Source: JAYKJB01 sp035284745 [NCBI: Candidatus Sericytochromatia bacterium] (GTDB taxonomy: Bacteria; Cyanobacteriota; Sericytochromatia; S15B-MN24). Taken from it: a stretch of DNA of 64,000 bases. The stretch lies in contig JAYKIL010000035.1 of NCBI GenBank assembly GCA_035284745.1, positions 1 to 64,000 on the forward strand, read 5' to 3'. Under the pieces are notes generated by a model. It made no database searches, had not been told where the DNA came from, and saw only the letters and a list, made by a program, of their open reading frames with translations. The position numbers and the translations under genes were made by a program. Shown here piece by piece: positions 51,189 to 60,384 of the stretch (position 1 is its first letter; every line of letters starts with the position of its first letter).

Positions 51189-54100
51189 TCAAACGCTGAC
51201 CCCTGGCGAAAACGATGTGACCCGATTGCGGCCGTGGCGTTTGCTGTGGTACAGGGCTTGGTCCGCGAGTTCCATTAAGTGCAGGCTGTTCGAGGCATCT
51301 TTGGGGCAAGAGGCTGTTCCGATGGATATTGTCACGTGTAACGGGCCGTGTTCTTCACTGGGGAGGGGAGTGACATCAATCGCGTGACGCAAACGTTCCG
51401 CAAAGATATTGGCGCCCTGTTCATCGGTCTCCGGCAATAGAACGAGCATTTCCTCCCCGCCATAGCGGCAAGGGATGTCGATGTCTTGTCGAACGTTGCT
51501 GCGAATAATTTTTGCCACGTGGGCGAGTACCTGGTCTCCCACCGCGTGCCCGTAGGTATCATTGAACTTTTTAAAATGGTCTATGTCCATCATTAACAAT
51601 GAGAGGTCTCGCCCAGATTCCATCGCCCGCGCGAGTTCCTCACGCAGTCGTTGTTCGAAGTGGGAGCGAAAATAAAGCTTTGTGAGCCGATCAACAGTTG
51701 CCAGGTCGTATAACCTTGCATTCTCAAGCGCAACGGAGGCGTGGCTGGCGATGGCTCGCAGAATTTCAAGATCGCGTTCGCTAAATGTGTTCACCACGAC
51801 TCGGCTGTCAACGTATAGAACGCCCAGTGGCCGTTTTTGAATGGACAGTGGAACCGCCATGACGGTTCGCAAATTGAGATCTTGGATACTTTTTTGATGA
51901 CGAAAGACGTCGTCATCGTGAGCGTCCTCTACACACAGGGCTTCTCCCGTGTCCAAAACTCTCCGAAGGATGCTGCGGCTGACCGATTCACTGGCTGTTT
52001 TCGCATGGGCGGATGTCTCGCCGATCCGTGCTGCTTGACCGCGTAAATCGCCGTTTTCGGAGACCAAAAATATGATGCCACGTTCCGCCTGCGTGACTTC
52101 GAGGGAAAATTTAAGGACGAGGTCGAGAACTTCCTCCATCACTAAGGTGGAGGTGATTGTGGAGCTCAGGGTGTACAGCATCTCGAGCCGCTGGGTTTTC
52201 GCGCGCCACTCGGCTTCAAGACGGGCCCGTCGTAAGGCGGCTAACAGCTGATCAGCCAGCAAGCGTAAGGCCTCAATATCCCACGGTGCGAGATTTTGGT
52301 GGTCGGATGTGTAACCTAAAGCAAAGAGCACGCCCCATCGTTCTTTGTCATCTCCGAGGGGCACAGCGAGGACAGCGCGCGGATCCTCATGGTCCAAAGT
52401 CAAAGATGGAACATAGGCCAGTTCTCCGGAGTGGGCCACCGAAATGACCGTCTTCGCATAAAATGACCAGTCCTCTTCCGGCGCATTCTCGTGAGTGTTG
52501 AGGCTCGTACGACAACTGAGATGCGTGCCGTCCTTGATGAGAAGGTCCACCCTCGGCAATCGACACACTTCACTGAATAATTGGAGTCCTGACCTCAAAA
52601 TCATCTCTTCGTCGGACGTGTTCTGAACCGATTGCGCGAATTCTAACTGCTTTTGAAGGCGTTCGACGGTTCGTTGCAGTTCATCGAACCACCGGCCTCT
52701 TTGAATCACGTGACCTGCTCGTTGAGGAGCGCTCGCGGACACGCCGTGGGTCGTTTCAGTGGTCAGTTCGATCGACGAAAAGGGAATTTCGGATGAGGGG
52801 TTCAAGGCACGTTCAGAAATGGCTCGGCGGTCTGGATTTTGAAGGTAATCGTTTTTTTGCTCAAATGTTAAACCCGCCAACAGCGGTTTTTGCCAATCGT
52901 AGGCATCCCGCAGCCAACCCGCAGCCCGCGGGCTTGGAAAATGCAGCCGCGCACGTGCGAAGGCGCAGCGAGACTGCCACTCGGGTGCTGCGAGTTCGGT
53001 TGCAATTTCCTGGGCTTTGACCAAGTAGGCATCCGCCGTCAAGATATCGTCGTCTCGCTCGGCTTTTAGCCCTTGCTCAAAGGAAATCTTCAATTGTAGA
53101 ATGCGGGCGCCACAACGCGTCGCCAAATCTGCCGCGCGGGCAAACCAGGTGTCAACCTCATCCCACTTGTCTGCCGCTTTCGCGATGTTGCCCATCAAAA
53201 GGCAGGCCTCGGCCTCCCAGTACTGTGCGCGTCGTGTCTCAGATCGGGCCAAGACGTCTCTGCACTGAAGCTCAGCCGTCGACCATTGCTTCCGATAGAC
53301 CGCGAGACGCACGCCGACGAGTTGCAAAGGCAAGGCGAAATCGTTGATTCCCAGACGCGCCTGAACACCCAATGCACTGAGTAGATCATCCTCGGCTGCA
53401 TCGAGGCGTCCAAGGAAAATATGACATTCCATCCGCCCCATCAGGCTGTACAGTTCACCGTAGCCGTCCTCTGCTTCCCGTTGGCTCTCGAGTGATGTTG
53501 CCAGTAGGTCTGTCGCGCGTTGCCAATGGCCGAGACCCAACCACGCTCGGGCCTCAAAACTGGCGGCCATATCGCGAACAAATCGGCCCCCGCCTTCCAA
53601 GGATCGACTGGCTGCTTTCTGGGCATAGTCGAAAGCCTGTTGGTAGTAACCACGCTCAAGACTCACCATCGCAAGATTGGTCCAGGCGATATCTTCCTCG
53701 TGGAAGCCTAGGTCTTGACAGAGTCCTTGGTTCTTTAAAAATGCGTATTCGGCCTGCGCAAAGTCACCCAAGAGATACAAGGCGTTACCAAACAGCATAT
53801 AGCTGTCATTGAGGCCCAATTTGTCGCCGATGCGAGTTTGTAATTCGATCGATTCTTTCAGCATTTGGACCCCTTCTTCGACTGCGAGCGGGTTGTCAGA
53901 GGGGGGATCCACCACATCCAAAAATCCTAAATTACCCAAAAAATCGCCCAAAAAGGATTCGTCCCGCAGGACTTGCGCTCTTGCCAGTGCCTCTTCATAA
54001 ACGGCACGCGCCCGGGAAATATCGCCGAGTTGGTAGTTCAATCGCCCCAAGGCAGCCAGGCAACGCAGTTCTTCCCGTCCCTCAAGCAAGGTTCGGGCCT

Positions 54101-56492
54101 TTGGCAAAATTTCGCGCAACCGCTCTCGCGCTTCCAGGGGGCGCCCTTGGCTCTGAAGGATGAGTCCCTGGCCGATGCCGGACCTGATGGTCGCCCATTC
54201 GTATTCATCTCCTTCAAGGGCAAGGAGGGCTCTGTCGTAGTGCTGGTAGGCTTCGTTAAGTTCGCCCGCCACCCGCTTGCTGTCCCCCAAAAGCATTTCA
54301 AAAATGGATTTCCATGGGGCCACCGAGCCAATCTCTAGGCCCAAGCCCTCGGATATTTGCTCGGCCATCTTTAAGCCTTGCTCGCTTGTTTTCCGGGCCG
54401 CCTCAGTGTCGTGAAGTGAGGCCAGGTACTGGCTTGCGGCACAACTGTATGGAACGGCTCGCGAGGGCATTGCGGCGGCATAATAGTGCGCTGCCAGTTG
54501 AACAAAGGCCTCTCCTTGTGAGCTCTCCCACGTGGGAGTTCCCGTGCCTTGGTGGGGACCTGTGGAAAGAGCCAGCGACCAAATCTCGGGGCGACAAGCC
54601 TCGATGGCTGTGGCAGCCCGTCGATTGAGCGCCCGCTGCTCGTCCGAAGACAATTGCTCGAGCAGGGCATATCCGAGGTGTTTTTGTTCCAGTACATAGC
54701 CATTCTCGTGTAAATCTACGAGACGCTGTTGTTCAAGGGACTGCAAGGCGATGAAAAAATGCTCATCAGCGATATCGCTACTGGCTAGGCGCAACTGGGT
54801 CAATGGTACGGGTGTTTGCCATACGGCAAGAACCTCAAGGACCGTGCGCTCTACCCGGTCTAACGCAGCCAAACGGGTCAAGACGATAGAATCCTCAGTC
54901 ACCCGCAAGCGTTCTTTTGGGATTTCCGCCAGATGCCATTTTCCCTCACGGTGCGTGATGACTCCTGTAGAGACCCAATAGGACAGGAGACTTTCTATGG
55001 CTTGCGGGGACCCTCCGGTCAGTTCCATCACCTGCTGAGTGAACGGTTTAGGAACCTGGCCGACGCTAAACATCGCTGAGATGATTCGGTTCGCCTCGCG
55101 CGTTCTCAAGGGAGGCAGGATATGCGATACCATTTTTGCGGCCCACGGCCGTTCGACGGCAAAGCTCCCGGCCAATACCAGCAGCAATCGGGTCCCCAAA
55201 AAATTCCGCTGGAGCGCTTCTACGACTTCTTGAGCCAGGGGATGCGCCAGATGCCAGTCATCAATCATCAAAACCAGTCCGTTGGGTCCCTCAAGAGCCA
55301 ACAGGAGGTCCACTAATGCAGTTTGTAAACGAATTTTGGCCTGCCGTGGCTCCAATGGGACAATTTTTTCGTCGGGCAGTAGATCCGGGACGAGGGTTCG
55401 CAGGCTGGGCGCGTGTTGTTTTAGCAGCTCGGGGTCGCGCTGGCACAACTCATCCCAAGCTTGCCGAATGATATCAACCAGCGGTTGGTAGGGGGCTGGG
55501 CCTTCGCCAACTGTGGTCTTCACGACCCGGACGCCTGCAAGTTGTGTGCGCACGGCCATCTCTGACAGGAGGCGACTTTTTCCACTTCCCACCGGCCCTG
55601 CGATACCGTGAATGTTACCTTTTCCGCTTTCAATGAGTTCTTGGACGGAGGCGCTGTATTTTTCTATTTCAGCCTCACGCCCGATGAATGGGGGGCACAA
55701 TAAAACAGGGGGATCCGGTTCGCAATGTTCGCCCAACCCCTCCAGGAGATCAGCGGCCGATTGCAGGCGGCGCGCAGGGTCTTTGGCCAGCAGCTTCACG
55801 ACCAGGCGATCCCAAAAACCCTTGGCCGCCCGATTGAACTGCGACGGCGGGCTGGGGATTTCAGAGAGGTGGGCCCGCATCAGGGCGTGAGAAGAACCCT
55901 GTTCAAAGGGAAGCCGTCCCGTTAATGCCTGGAAAATTAAGATGCCTACGGAGTATAGGTCTGCCCGCTGGTCGATACGAGCTTGCTGAATGACCTCGGG
56001 CGCCATATATGCCAGGGTGCCCTGTGCTTGAGCCGGATGTCCCGCGGTCAGCATTAAACCGAAATCGAACAGTTTGTAGTCGCCGTTCTCATCTCGCCGG
56101 ATGTTGTCTGGCTTTACATCACAATGGACCAGTCCTTGCAGGTGAATGCTGCGCAAAGCACTGCCCACTTGTTTGAGCATTCGAACCAATTCGTCGAGGG
56201 GCAAAGGCAAAAGCTCGGTCAGGTTCTGCCCTTGCACCAGTTCCATCGCATAAAAGGGAACCCCGTCTTCATCGGTTCCGAAATCGTAGACGTTGAGCAG
56301 ATTTGGATGAGACAGACGAGTCATCCACCAGTACTCCTGGCGGAAGGCATTCTGTTGGGCTTCGTTGGCAAAGGAGCGTTTGACCGCGACTTCGATTTGG
56401 CCCACCCGGTCCCACGCGCGCCAAACAGAGCCCATGCCGCCGGCCCCGAGGAGTTCGCGCAGTTCATAGCGAGTGGCGAGGTGAGTTCCCAT
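51189..56492 (-). CDS. Giant sensor: Ser/Thr kinase, AAA ATPase, TPR, GAF and GGDEF
   Basis: 1767 residues. Protein kinase (about 8-255): GAGGMGSVW, Lys38 (VAVKRS), loop HCDVKPDN (123-130, Cys for Arg in HRD), DFG (143-145). AAA_16 STAND-like ATPase (about 268-560) with GPVGSGKS (299-306) and Walker B LVLMIDDWH. A helical TPR-like array (about 600-1180). Two GAF-like domains (about 1260-1420, 1440-1580). C-terminal GGDEF (about 1600-1760) with DIDHFKKFNDTYGH and active-site GGEEM (1678-1682), compatible with c-di-GMP synthesis; no canonical RxxD inhibitory site. The kinase could autophosphorylate or phosphorylate others. Related multi-domain proteins occur in cyanobacteria and myxobacteria without the GGDEF in most cases. 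The leader contains two hairpins and no clear Shine-Dalgarno. Confidence 0.9.
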   Translation of the reverse strand: MGTHLATRYELRELLGAGGMGSVWRAWDRVGQIEVAVKRSFANEAQQNAFRQEYWWMTRLSHPNLLNVYDFGTDEDGVPFYAMELVQGQNLTELLPLPLDELVRMLKQVGSALRSIHLQGLVHCDVKPDNIRRDENGDYKLFDFGLMLTAGHPAQAQGTLAYMAPEVIQQARIDQRADLYSVGILIFQALTGRLPFEQGSSHALMRAHLSEIPSPPSQFNRAAKGFWDRLVVKLLAKDPARRLQSAADLLEGLGEHCEPDPPVLLCPPFIGREAEIEKYSASVQELIESGKGNIHGIAGPVGSGKSRLLSEMAVRTQLAGVRVVKTTVGEGPAPYQPLVDIIRQAWDELCQRDPELLKQHAPSLRTLVPDLLPDEKIVPLEPRQAKIRLQTALVDLLLALEGPNGLVLMIDDWHLAHPLAQEVVEALQRNFLGTRLLLVLAGSFAVERPWAAKMVSHILPPLRTREANRIISAMFSVGQVPKPFTQQVMELTGGSPQAIESLLSYWVSTGVITHREGKWHLAEIPKERLRVTEDSIVLTRLAALDRVERTVLEVLAVWQTPVPLTQLRLASSDIADEHFFIALQSLEQQRLVDLHENGYVLEQKHLGYALLEQLSSDEQRALNRRAATAIEACRPEIWSLALSTGPHQGTGTPTWESSQGEAFVQLAAHYYAAAMPSRAVPYSCAASQYLASLHDTEAARKTSEQGLKMAEQISEGLGLEIGSVAPWKSIFEMLLGDSKRVAGELNEAYQHYDRALLALEGDEYEWATIRSGIGQGLILQSQGRPLEARERLREILPKARTLLEGREELRCLAALGRLNYQLGDISRARAVYEEALARAQVLRDESFLGDFLGNLGFLDVVDPPSDNPLAVEEGVQMLKESIELQTRIGDKLGLNDSYMLFGNALYLLGDFAQAEYAFLKNQGLCQDLGFHEEDIAWTNLAMVSLERGYYQQAFDYAQKAASRSLEGGGRFVRDMAASFEARAWLGLGHWQRATDLLATSLESQREAEDGYGELYSLMGRMECHIFLGRLDAAEDDLLSALGVQARLGINDFALPLQLVGVRLAVYRKQWSTAELQCRDVLARSETRRAQYWEAEACLLMGNIAKAADKWDEVDTWFARAADLATRCGARILQLKISFEQGLKAERDDDILTADAYLVKAQEIATELAAPEWQSRCAFARARLHFPSPRAAGWLRDAYDWQKPLLAGLTFEQKNDYLQNPDRRAISERALNPSSEIPFSSIELTTETTHGVSASAPQRAGHVIQRGRWFDELQRTVERLQKQLEFAQSVQNTSDEEMILRSGLQLFSEVCRLPRVDLLIKDGTHLSCRTSLNTHENAPEEDWSFYAKTVISVAHSGELAYVPSLTLDHEDPRAVLAVPLGDDKERWGVLFALGYTSDHQNLAPWDIEALRLLADQLLAALRRARLEAEWRAKTQRLEMLYTLSSTITSTLVMEEVLDLVLKFSLEVTQAERGIIFLVSENGDLRGQAARIGETSAHAKTASESVSRSILRRVLDTGEALCVEDAHDDDVFRHQKSIQDLNLRTVMAVPLSIQKRPLGVLYVDSRVVVNTFSERDLEILRAIASHASVALENARLYDLATVDRLTKLYFRSHFEQRLREELARAMESGRDLSLLMMDIDHFKKFNDTYGHAVGDQVLAHVAKIIRSNVRQDIDIPCRYGGEEMLVLLPETDEQGANIFAERLRHAIDVTPLPSEEHGPLHVTISIGTASCPKDASNSLHLMELADQALYHSKRHGRNRVTSFSPGVSV

Positions 56493-56640
56493 GATGTGAC
56501 CGTTTACCCGGATAAACGAAGGCTTTAGTCCCGGTTACACGAGCGTCTTTGCCCTCGGCCAAGGGCAAACCCCAGGGACCGCCCCTTTCCTATGTACCCG
56601 AGAGGCGGATCCGGTATTCAAATCCCTTGTTCAGGCCAGG
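56493..56640 (-). promoter_or_regulatory. Structured leader of the kinase/GGDEF gene
   Basis: 148 bases between the small ORF and the kinase start. Two perfect hairpins: TTTGCCCT/AGGGCAAA (56548-56569) and CGTTTA/TAAACG (56501-56518). The latter ends nine bases from the ATG, and no AGGAG-like site exists, so translation may be structure-controlled. Motif fragments AGGGCAAA and GGGAC-AAAGCC recall GEMM (c-di-GMP-I) aptamers, but the P3 part is missing. Confidence 0.35.
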
Positions 56641-56919
56641 CTAGTTGAACCCACCGTCTAGACGTGTTTGAGCGCCTTCCCAATTTTCGGCAAAGTCTAT
56701 AAAAGCGCTCCAGCCCCGCTGGGCCATCAGGTGTTGGAATTTGCCTTCGATCTTTATCTGCTCATCGGCCGTAAAGGCCTTTGCGGGAAGAATGACCGCA
56801 ATTCTTTTTCCAAGAAATTGAACGGGAATGTCCTCCATCTTGAGGCCTCTCCAGCGCAAATTAAACAGGCGCGTGAGCACATCGAGAACCTCAGCGCGAT
56901 GAGAAGTAGAAGTTGGCAC
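56641..56919 (-). CDS. Small unknown protein of 92 residues
   Basis: No family recognised. Soluble, no signal peptide. Predicted order is a helix (AEVLDVLTRLFNLRWRG), a strand pair (DIPVQFLGKRIAVILP), a helix (FTADEQIKIEGKFQHLMAQRG) and a strand WSAFIDFAENW; a compact alpha/beta domain. The gene call rests on AGGAGG eight bases before GTG and on its position in the tam operon, 44 bases after the SurA-like gene. Function not known. Confidence 0.6.
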   Translation of the reverse strand: MPTSTSHRAEVLDVLTRLFNLRWRGLKMEDIPVQFLGKRIAVILPAKAFTADEQIKIEGKFQHLMAQRGWSAFIDFAENWEGAQTRLDGGFN

Positions 56920-56963
56920 AGATTAAACCTCCTGGTATCAAGATTCTGAATGGCTGGGTTTGG

Positions 56964-57590
56964 CTAATAATCATCCACCATGAAACGCACATCTGCCCGG
57001 ACGCGCAACTCTTCTTTGAATTCTCTTTCGCGTTGTGCACGCACGACAGGCAGTAAATTTTGCCGAGCGGTTCGTTCTCGCTCGCTTTGGGTGGCCCCAC
57101 GAATTTCGGGATGTTCCCGGAGATAGCGGGCGATCGCCTCGCGTGTGACAGGAACAAACTCTCCGAATCGGAACTGTAAGAACTGCCTGGCTAAACGGGC
57201 ATCACGGAGAAAACGTTGGGTTTCTTTGTCTTGCCATAATGCGAGAGGCGAGGTTGCATCGGGTTGACTTGCGTTTTTCTCCATCCCGTAGCGTCGAGCT
57301 TCGTGGGCCAACAGCCGTTCATCGATCAGGCGTGCCGTCACCACAGCGATCGAATCGCGGGTGGCGAAAACATTTCGGTAGGCCAGAACCTCTGTGAGCA
57401 TAATAGGCTCAAAACCAATGGCTGCCACGATCGCTTCAGCCGTTGTCGCGGGGAGGGCCCTGCCCTGTCCAGGGAAACCCAGTACCAATCCGAGGACGAG
57501 GAGCAGAGCGCGAGTGGCCTTGCCGATGAGTATCCAGCGTGGTTTTTCAGCGTGTGTAGACGCGTTAAAATGCGTGTCCAAGGCCCACAT
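56964..57590 (-). CDS. SurA-N-like periplasmic protein
   Basis: 208 residues. An N-terminal hydrophobic segment (about 23-46, ALLLVLGLVLGFPGQGRALP) makes it exported. EAIVAAIGFEPIMLTEVLAY matches the beginning of the SurA/PrsA N-terminal chaperone domain ('ivavVn.epIt..el'), followed by helices DERLLAHEARRYGM and FGEFVPVTREAIARYLREHPE. There is no parvulin domain. It overlaps the Omp85 gene by 26 bases with GAGGGA five bases before ATG; a chaperone role for the barrel protein or its clients is a reasonable inference. Confidence 0.68.
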   Translation of the reverse strand: MWALDTHFNASTHAEKPRWILIGKATRALLLVLGLVLGFPGQGRALPATTAEAIVAAIGFEPIMLTEVLAYRNVFATRDSIAVVTARLIDERLLAHEARRYGMEKNASQPDATSPLALWQDKETQRFLRDARLARQFLQFRFGEFVPVTREAIARYLREHPEIRGATQSERERTARQNLLPVVRAQREREFKEELRVRADVRFMVDDY

Positions 57591-60384
57591 ACAATCCCTC
57601 CCAAGCCGGCCATTCTAAGAACGGCCATATTCTGACACCGTAATCGACCCTGAGGGGGCCTACTGGTGTGTGGTATCTGAGGCCACCCCCACTGGTGAGT
57701 CGGACGCCCTCTTGGAGAATTCCTGCCGCACTTCCCCACACGTTTCCCCCATCCACAAAAACGACCGCACCGAGATCGTTGAGGACAGGGATTCTTACCT
57801 CCGCGTGTGACACCACCATCAATCGGCCTCCCTCTGGCTGACCCGCTGGAAACACGTTGTTGAAATAACCTCGCAAGCTACTCGCGCCTCCGGTGACGAA
57901 GAGCAGGTCGGTGGGAAGTGACTGCTTGGCGTTTAACGTTTGGACCCAGCCTGCTTCAAGGCCGAGGGCCAATACAATCCGCCTGGGGAGGGGCAAATAT
58001 CTCGCACCCGTGATGCGGGGCCGAACGTAGACGAGATTGCCCCCGAGCAGAGCCGATGAGTAATCAACATTCAAGTCAACCTTACTGCCCCAGCGGGGGT
58101 TCAACACGTCTGAACGAGAATCATGAGTCACCCCGGCCGTGAAAATGCTGTTGACCCGATCCGGAAGTTGGGCCGCCGATTCCACTTGCTCTGCGGTCAG
58201 GCCGGGATATGTTGTTCGTCCCCAGCTGTAACGAAGACTGCTAATCCACGTTTCGCCGAACGGCTTAGACAGTCCAATGGTCGGCCCGTAGGTTTGGTAA
58301 AGGGGTTCACCCTCCCTGCGGCGTTCACTCAGAAAGGTAAATCCTAATTCTCCGATGTTGTCGGAGCCGAAAAGGGCAGGGTCTCGAATCGAACCCGATA
58401 AGGTCGCCCTCGGAATGCTGAACAAACCTTCCACGCGCAAGGGCTTGCCGCTCCCTGCCAGATTGTTTTGCAAAAATTCGGCACTTAACTGCGCGCCTTG
58501 TAAGGAACCATAGCCTCCACCCAATCCAATCCAGCCTGTTTCCCGTTCGTGAACAATCACGACCAGATCGATGGGGTCGTTTGGGTCGGACGTCAGGGGG
58601 CGGGCGGGTTCAACCGATACACGGTCGAAAAAACCCAATTGGTAAATTTGTTGCTGGGTGCGAAAGAGTTCTTCAGCGTCGTAGAAGTCTCCAGTATGCA
58701 CGGTAATCTGACGCCTGATGACCTCATCTTGAGTCTTCAAATTGCCCCGCAATAGAATGCGACCGACTGTTTTTCGGGGCCCCCGAGTGACGTTAAAGCG
58801 GAGGAGTGCGTCTGTGCTGTGTATGCCCTCGATTTCAACGGTTACTTTGGCGAGTGGGTACCCTAACCTCGCCATATACGCTTGAACGGACGCTATCCAC
58901 TCCGATAGGGCCGCCGGATTGTACGGGTCACCGGGGTTGATAGGAACAGACTGCAGTGCACCCGCTTGTTGGTAAGCGCTGATGCCTGGAAACTGGATAC
59001 GGCCAATGCTGGTCTGGGGGCCTTCCTCGATGCGTATCTGCAGATCGACGTCCGACCTTCCCTCCGCGCTCCTGCGTGGGCCTTCGGTAATTTTTGCTTT
59101 CAAGAACCCGTTTCGGACGTACCATTCTCGCAACTGGGACAGGTCTTCTTCCCAGGCCAGCGGATCAAACGAAGTTCCGCCTCGAAATGTTTGCGCTCCC
59201 CGCGTTTGGAGCACCGACTCTAATTTGCGCGTTGTGAAACTGGCATTCCCGAGAAATTCGATGTGGTGGACCCGAACCCGCGCGCCGGCGGCAATGTGAA
59301 AACGTACTTTGTATTCGTCTTTGTCACTTTCCAAAGTCGCTTTCACCTCGGCATGAGGAAAACCCGCCCCTGCATACAGGTCTTTGATTCTGTTCACGCT
59401 GGTTTCAATTTCAAACGGACTGACGGATTGCCGCTCGTAGACGGTAATGGCCTTCGCCAATTCCCTCTCTGCCAGAAGTGTGTCTCCCTCCACTTCGACC
59501 AACGCTTTACGTCCTGGGTCTACCCGAATGATAAGGTCGATCCAGGCCGGCCGACGGGCCATTATTTTGGCGTGTTGATTATCGGTGGTGCCGTCTGGAA
59601 GTGTGGCTTGCCATCTTACACGGGAGCCAACCATTCCTGTAGAGGCCAGGTGTGCTTCCAGTCGCCGGATGCCCGCAAGAATTGCGTCACGTGAGAGTGC
59701 GCAGCCGGCTTTCATCTCCAGTAAACTTAGCAGTGTCTTCTGGGTATTTTTCTCCACCCCTTCGAGTCGTATCCCGCGAACTGGAATAAATGGACCTTCG
59801 TCGATAAAAAAATTAAGTCTCATCTGGTCGAGACCCACCAGCTGTTGTGAAAACGACAGTCGCGCGTCAGGGTACCCAAGACGCGTGTATCTTTCCAGCA
59901 AAATTCGTTTCCAGGTGGTCGGCTGAGAGGGGTTGAACCGTTGCCCCCAACTCAGATTAAGCAGGCGCTCGAGCGCAGTGCTTTGCAACGCGCGTGCGCC
60001 AGAAAAATTCCAATCCGTCACAAAACGGGCACGCTGCAATCGGAAATCCAGTTCGATGTTGTGTTCATCAGCCTGGTTTACGCGCAGTTGGATGGTTTCA
60101 AACCTGCCGGTTTGGTAGAGGCTGGCCATGCCCCTTCGAATCATCGCAACGGAATAGTGAGTTCCGGGGGAGATGTTCAGAATCTCTCGCAGTTGACTGA
60201 TTTTGAGCCCTGCCACCTCGCCAGAAAATCGAAGGGCTGAAATAGTTCGGTTCTCCAACGCTTCGATCGGCATCAGAGCGGGCATTTGAGCCCAGGCAGA
60301 AGGACCTTCGGCGAGGAATATGAATGCGGCGCACAGGGTGCGAACGAGTATTTGGCAACGGGTTTTGTGCAAAAAATTTGACAT
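57565..60384 (-). CDS. Omp85-family outer membrane assembly protein (TamA/BamA-like)
   Basis: 939 residues. Signal peptide (to about 32), then about seven POTRA-type repeats (roughly 45-625; clear ones begin at ISALRFSGEVAGLK, VRGIRLEGVEKN, VRVHHIEFLGNASF, IGRIQFPGISAY and VGRILLRGNLKT) and a 16-strand Bac_surface_Ag barrel from about 640. The barrel lid motif appears as GGASSLRGYFNNV (VRGF/Y box), and the protein ends with YVGLGHAF. It begins exactly where the TamB homologue stops (TAATG). In proteobacteria TamA has three POTRA domains; more occur in cyanobacterial Omp85. With TamB it would insert outer-membrane or carry lipids. Confidence 0.92.
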   Translation of the reverse strand: MSNFLHKTRCQILVRTLCAAFIFLAEGPSAWAQMPALMPIEALENRTISALRFSGEVAGLKISQLREILNISPGTHYSVAMIRRGMASLYQTGRFETIQLRVNQADEHNIELDFRLQRARFVTDWNFSGARALQSTALERLLNLSWGQRFNPSQPTTWKRILLERYTRLGYPDARLSFSQQLVGLDQMRLNFFIDEGPFIPVRGIRLEGVEKNTQKTLLSLLEMKAGCALSRDAILAGIRRLEAHLASTGMVGSRVRWQATLPDGTTDNQHAKIMARRPAWIDLIIRVDPGRKALVEVEGDTLLAERELAKAITVYERQSVSPFEIETSVNRIKDLYAGAGFPHAEVKATLESDKDEYKVRFHIAAGARVRVHHIEFLGNASFTTRKLESVLQTRGAQTFRGGTSFDPLAWEEDLSQLREWYVRNGFLKAKITEGPRRSAEGRSDVDLQIRIEEGPQTSIGRIQFPGISAYQQAGALQSVPINPGDPYNPAALSEWIASVQAYMARLGYPLAKVTVEIEGIHSTDALLRFNVTRGPRKTVGRILLRGNLKTQDEVIRRQITVHTGDFYDAEELFRTQQQIYQLGFFDRVSVEPARPLTSDPNDPIDLVVIVHERETGWIGLGGGYGSLQGAQLSAEFLQNNLAGSGKPLRVEGLFSIPRATLSGSIRDPALFGSDNIGELGFTFLSERRREGEPLYQTYGPTIGLSKPFGETWISSLRYSWGRTTYPGLTAEQVESAAQLPDRVNSIFTAGVTHDSRSDVLNPRWGSKVDLNVDYSSALLGGNLVYVRPRITGARYLPLPRRIVLALGLEAGWVQTLNAKQSLPTDLLFVTGGASSLRGYFNNVFPAGQPEGGRLMVVSHAEVRIPVLNDLGAVVFVDGGNVWGSAAGILQEGVRLTSGGGLRYHTPVGPLRVDYGVRIWPFLEWPAWEGLYVGLGHAF

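Noticed and set aside
56493-56640. c-di-GMP-I riboswitch call
   Set aside because: Only short core-like fragments match and the P3 arm is missing; kept as a weak finding, not a feature.
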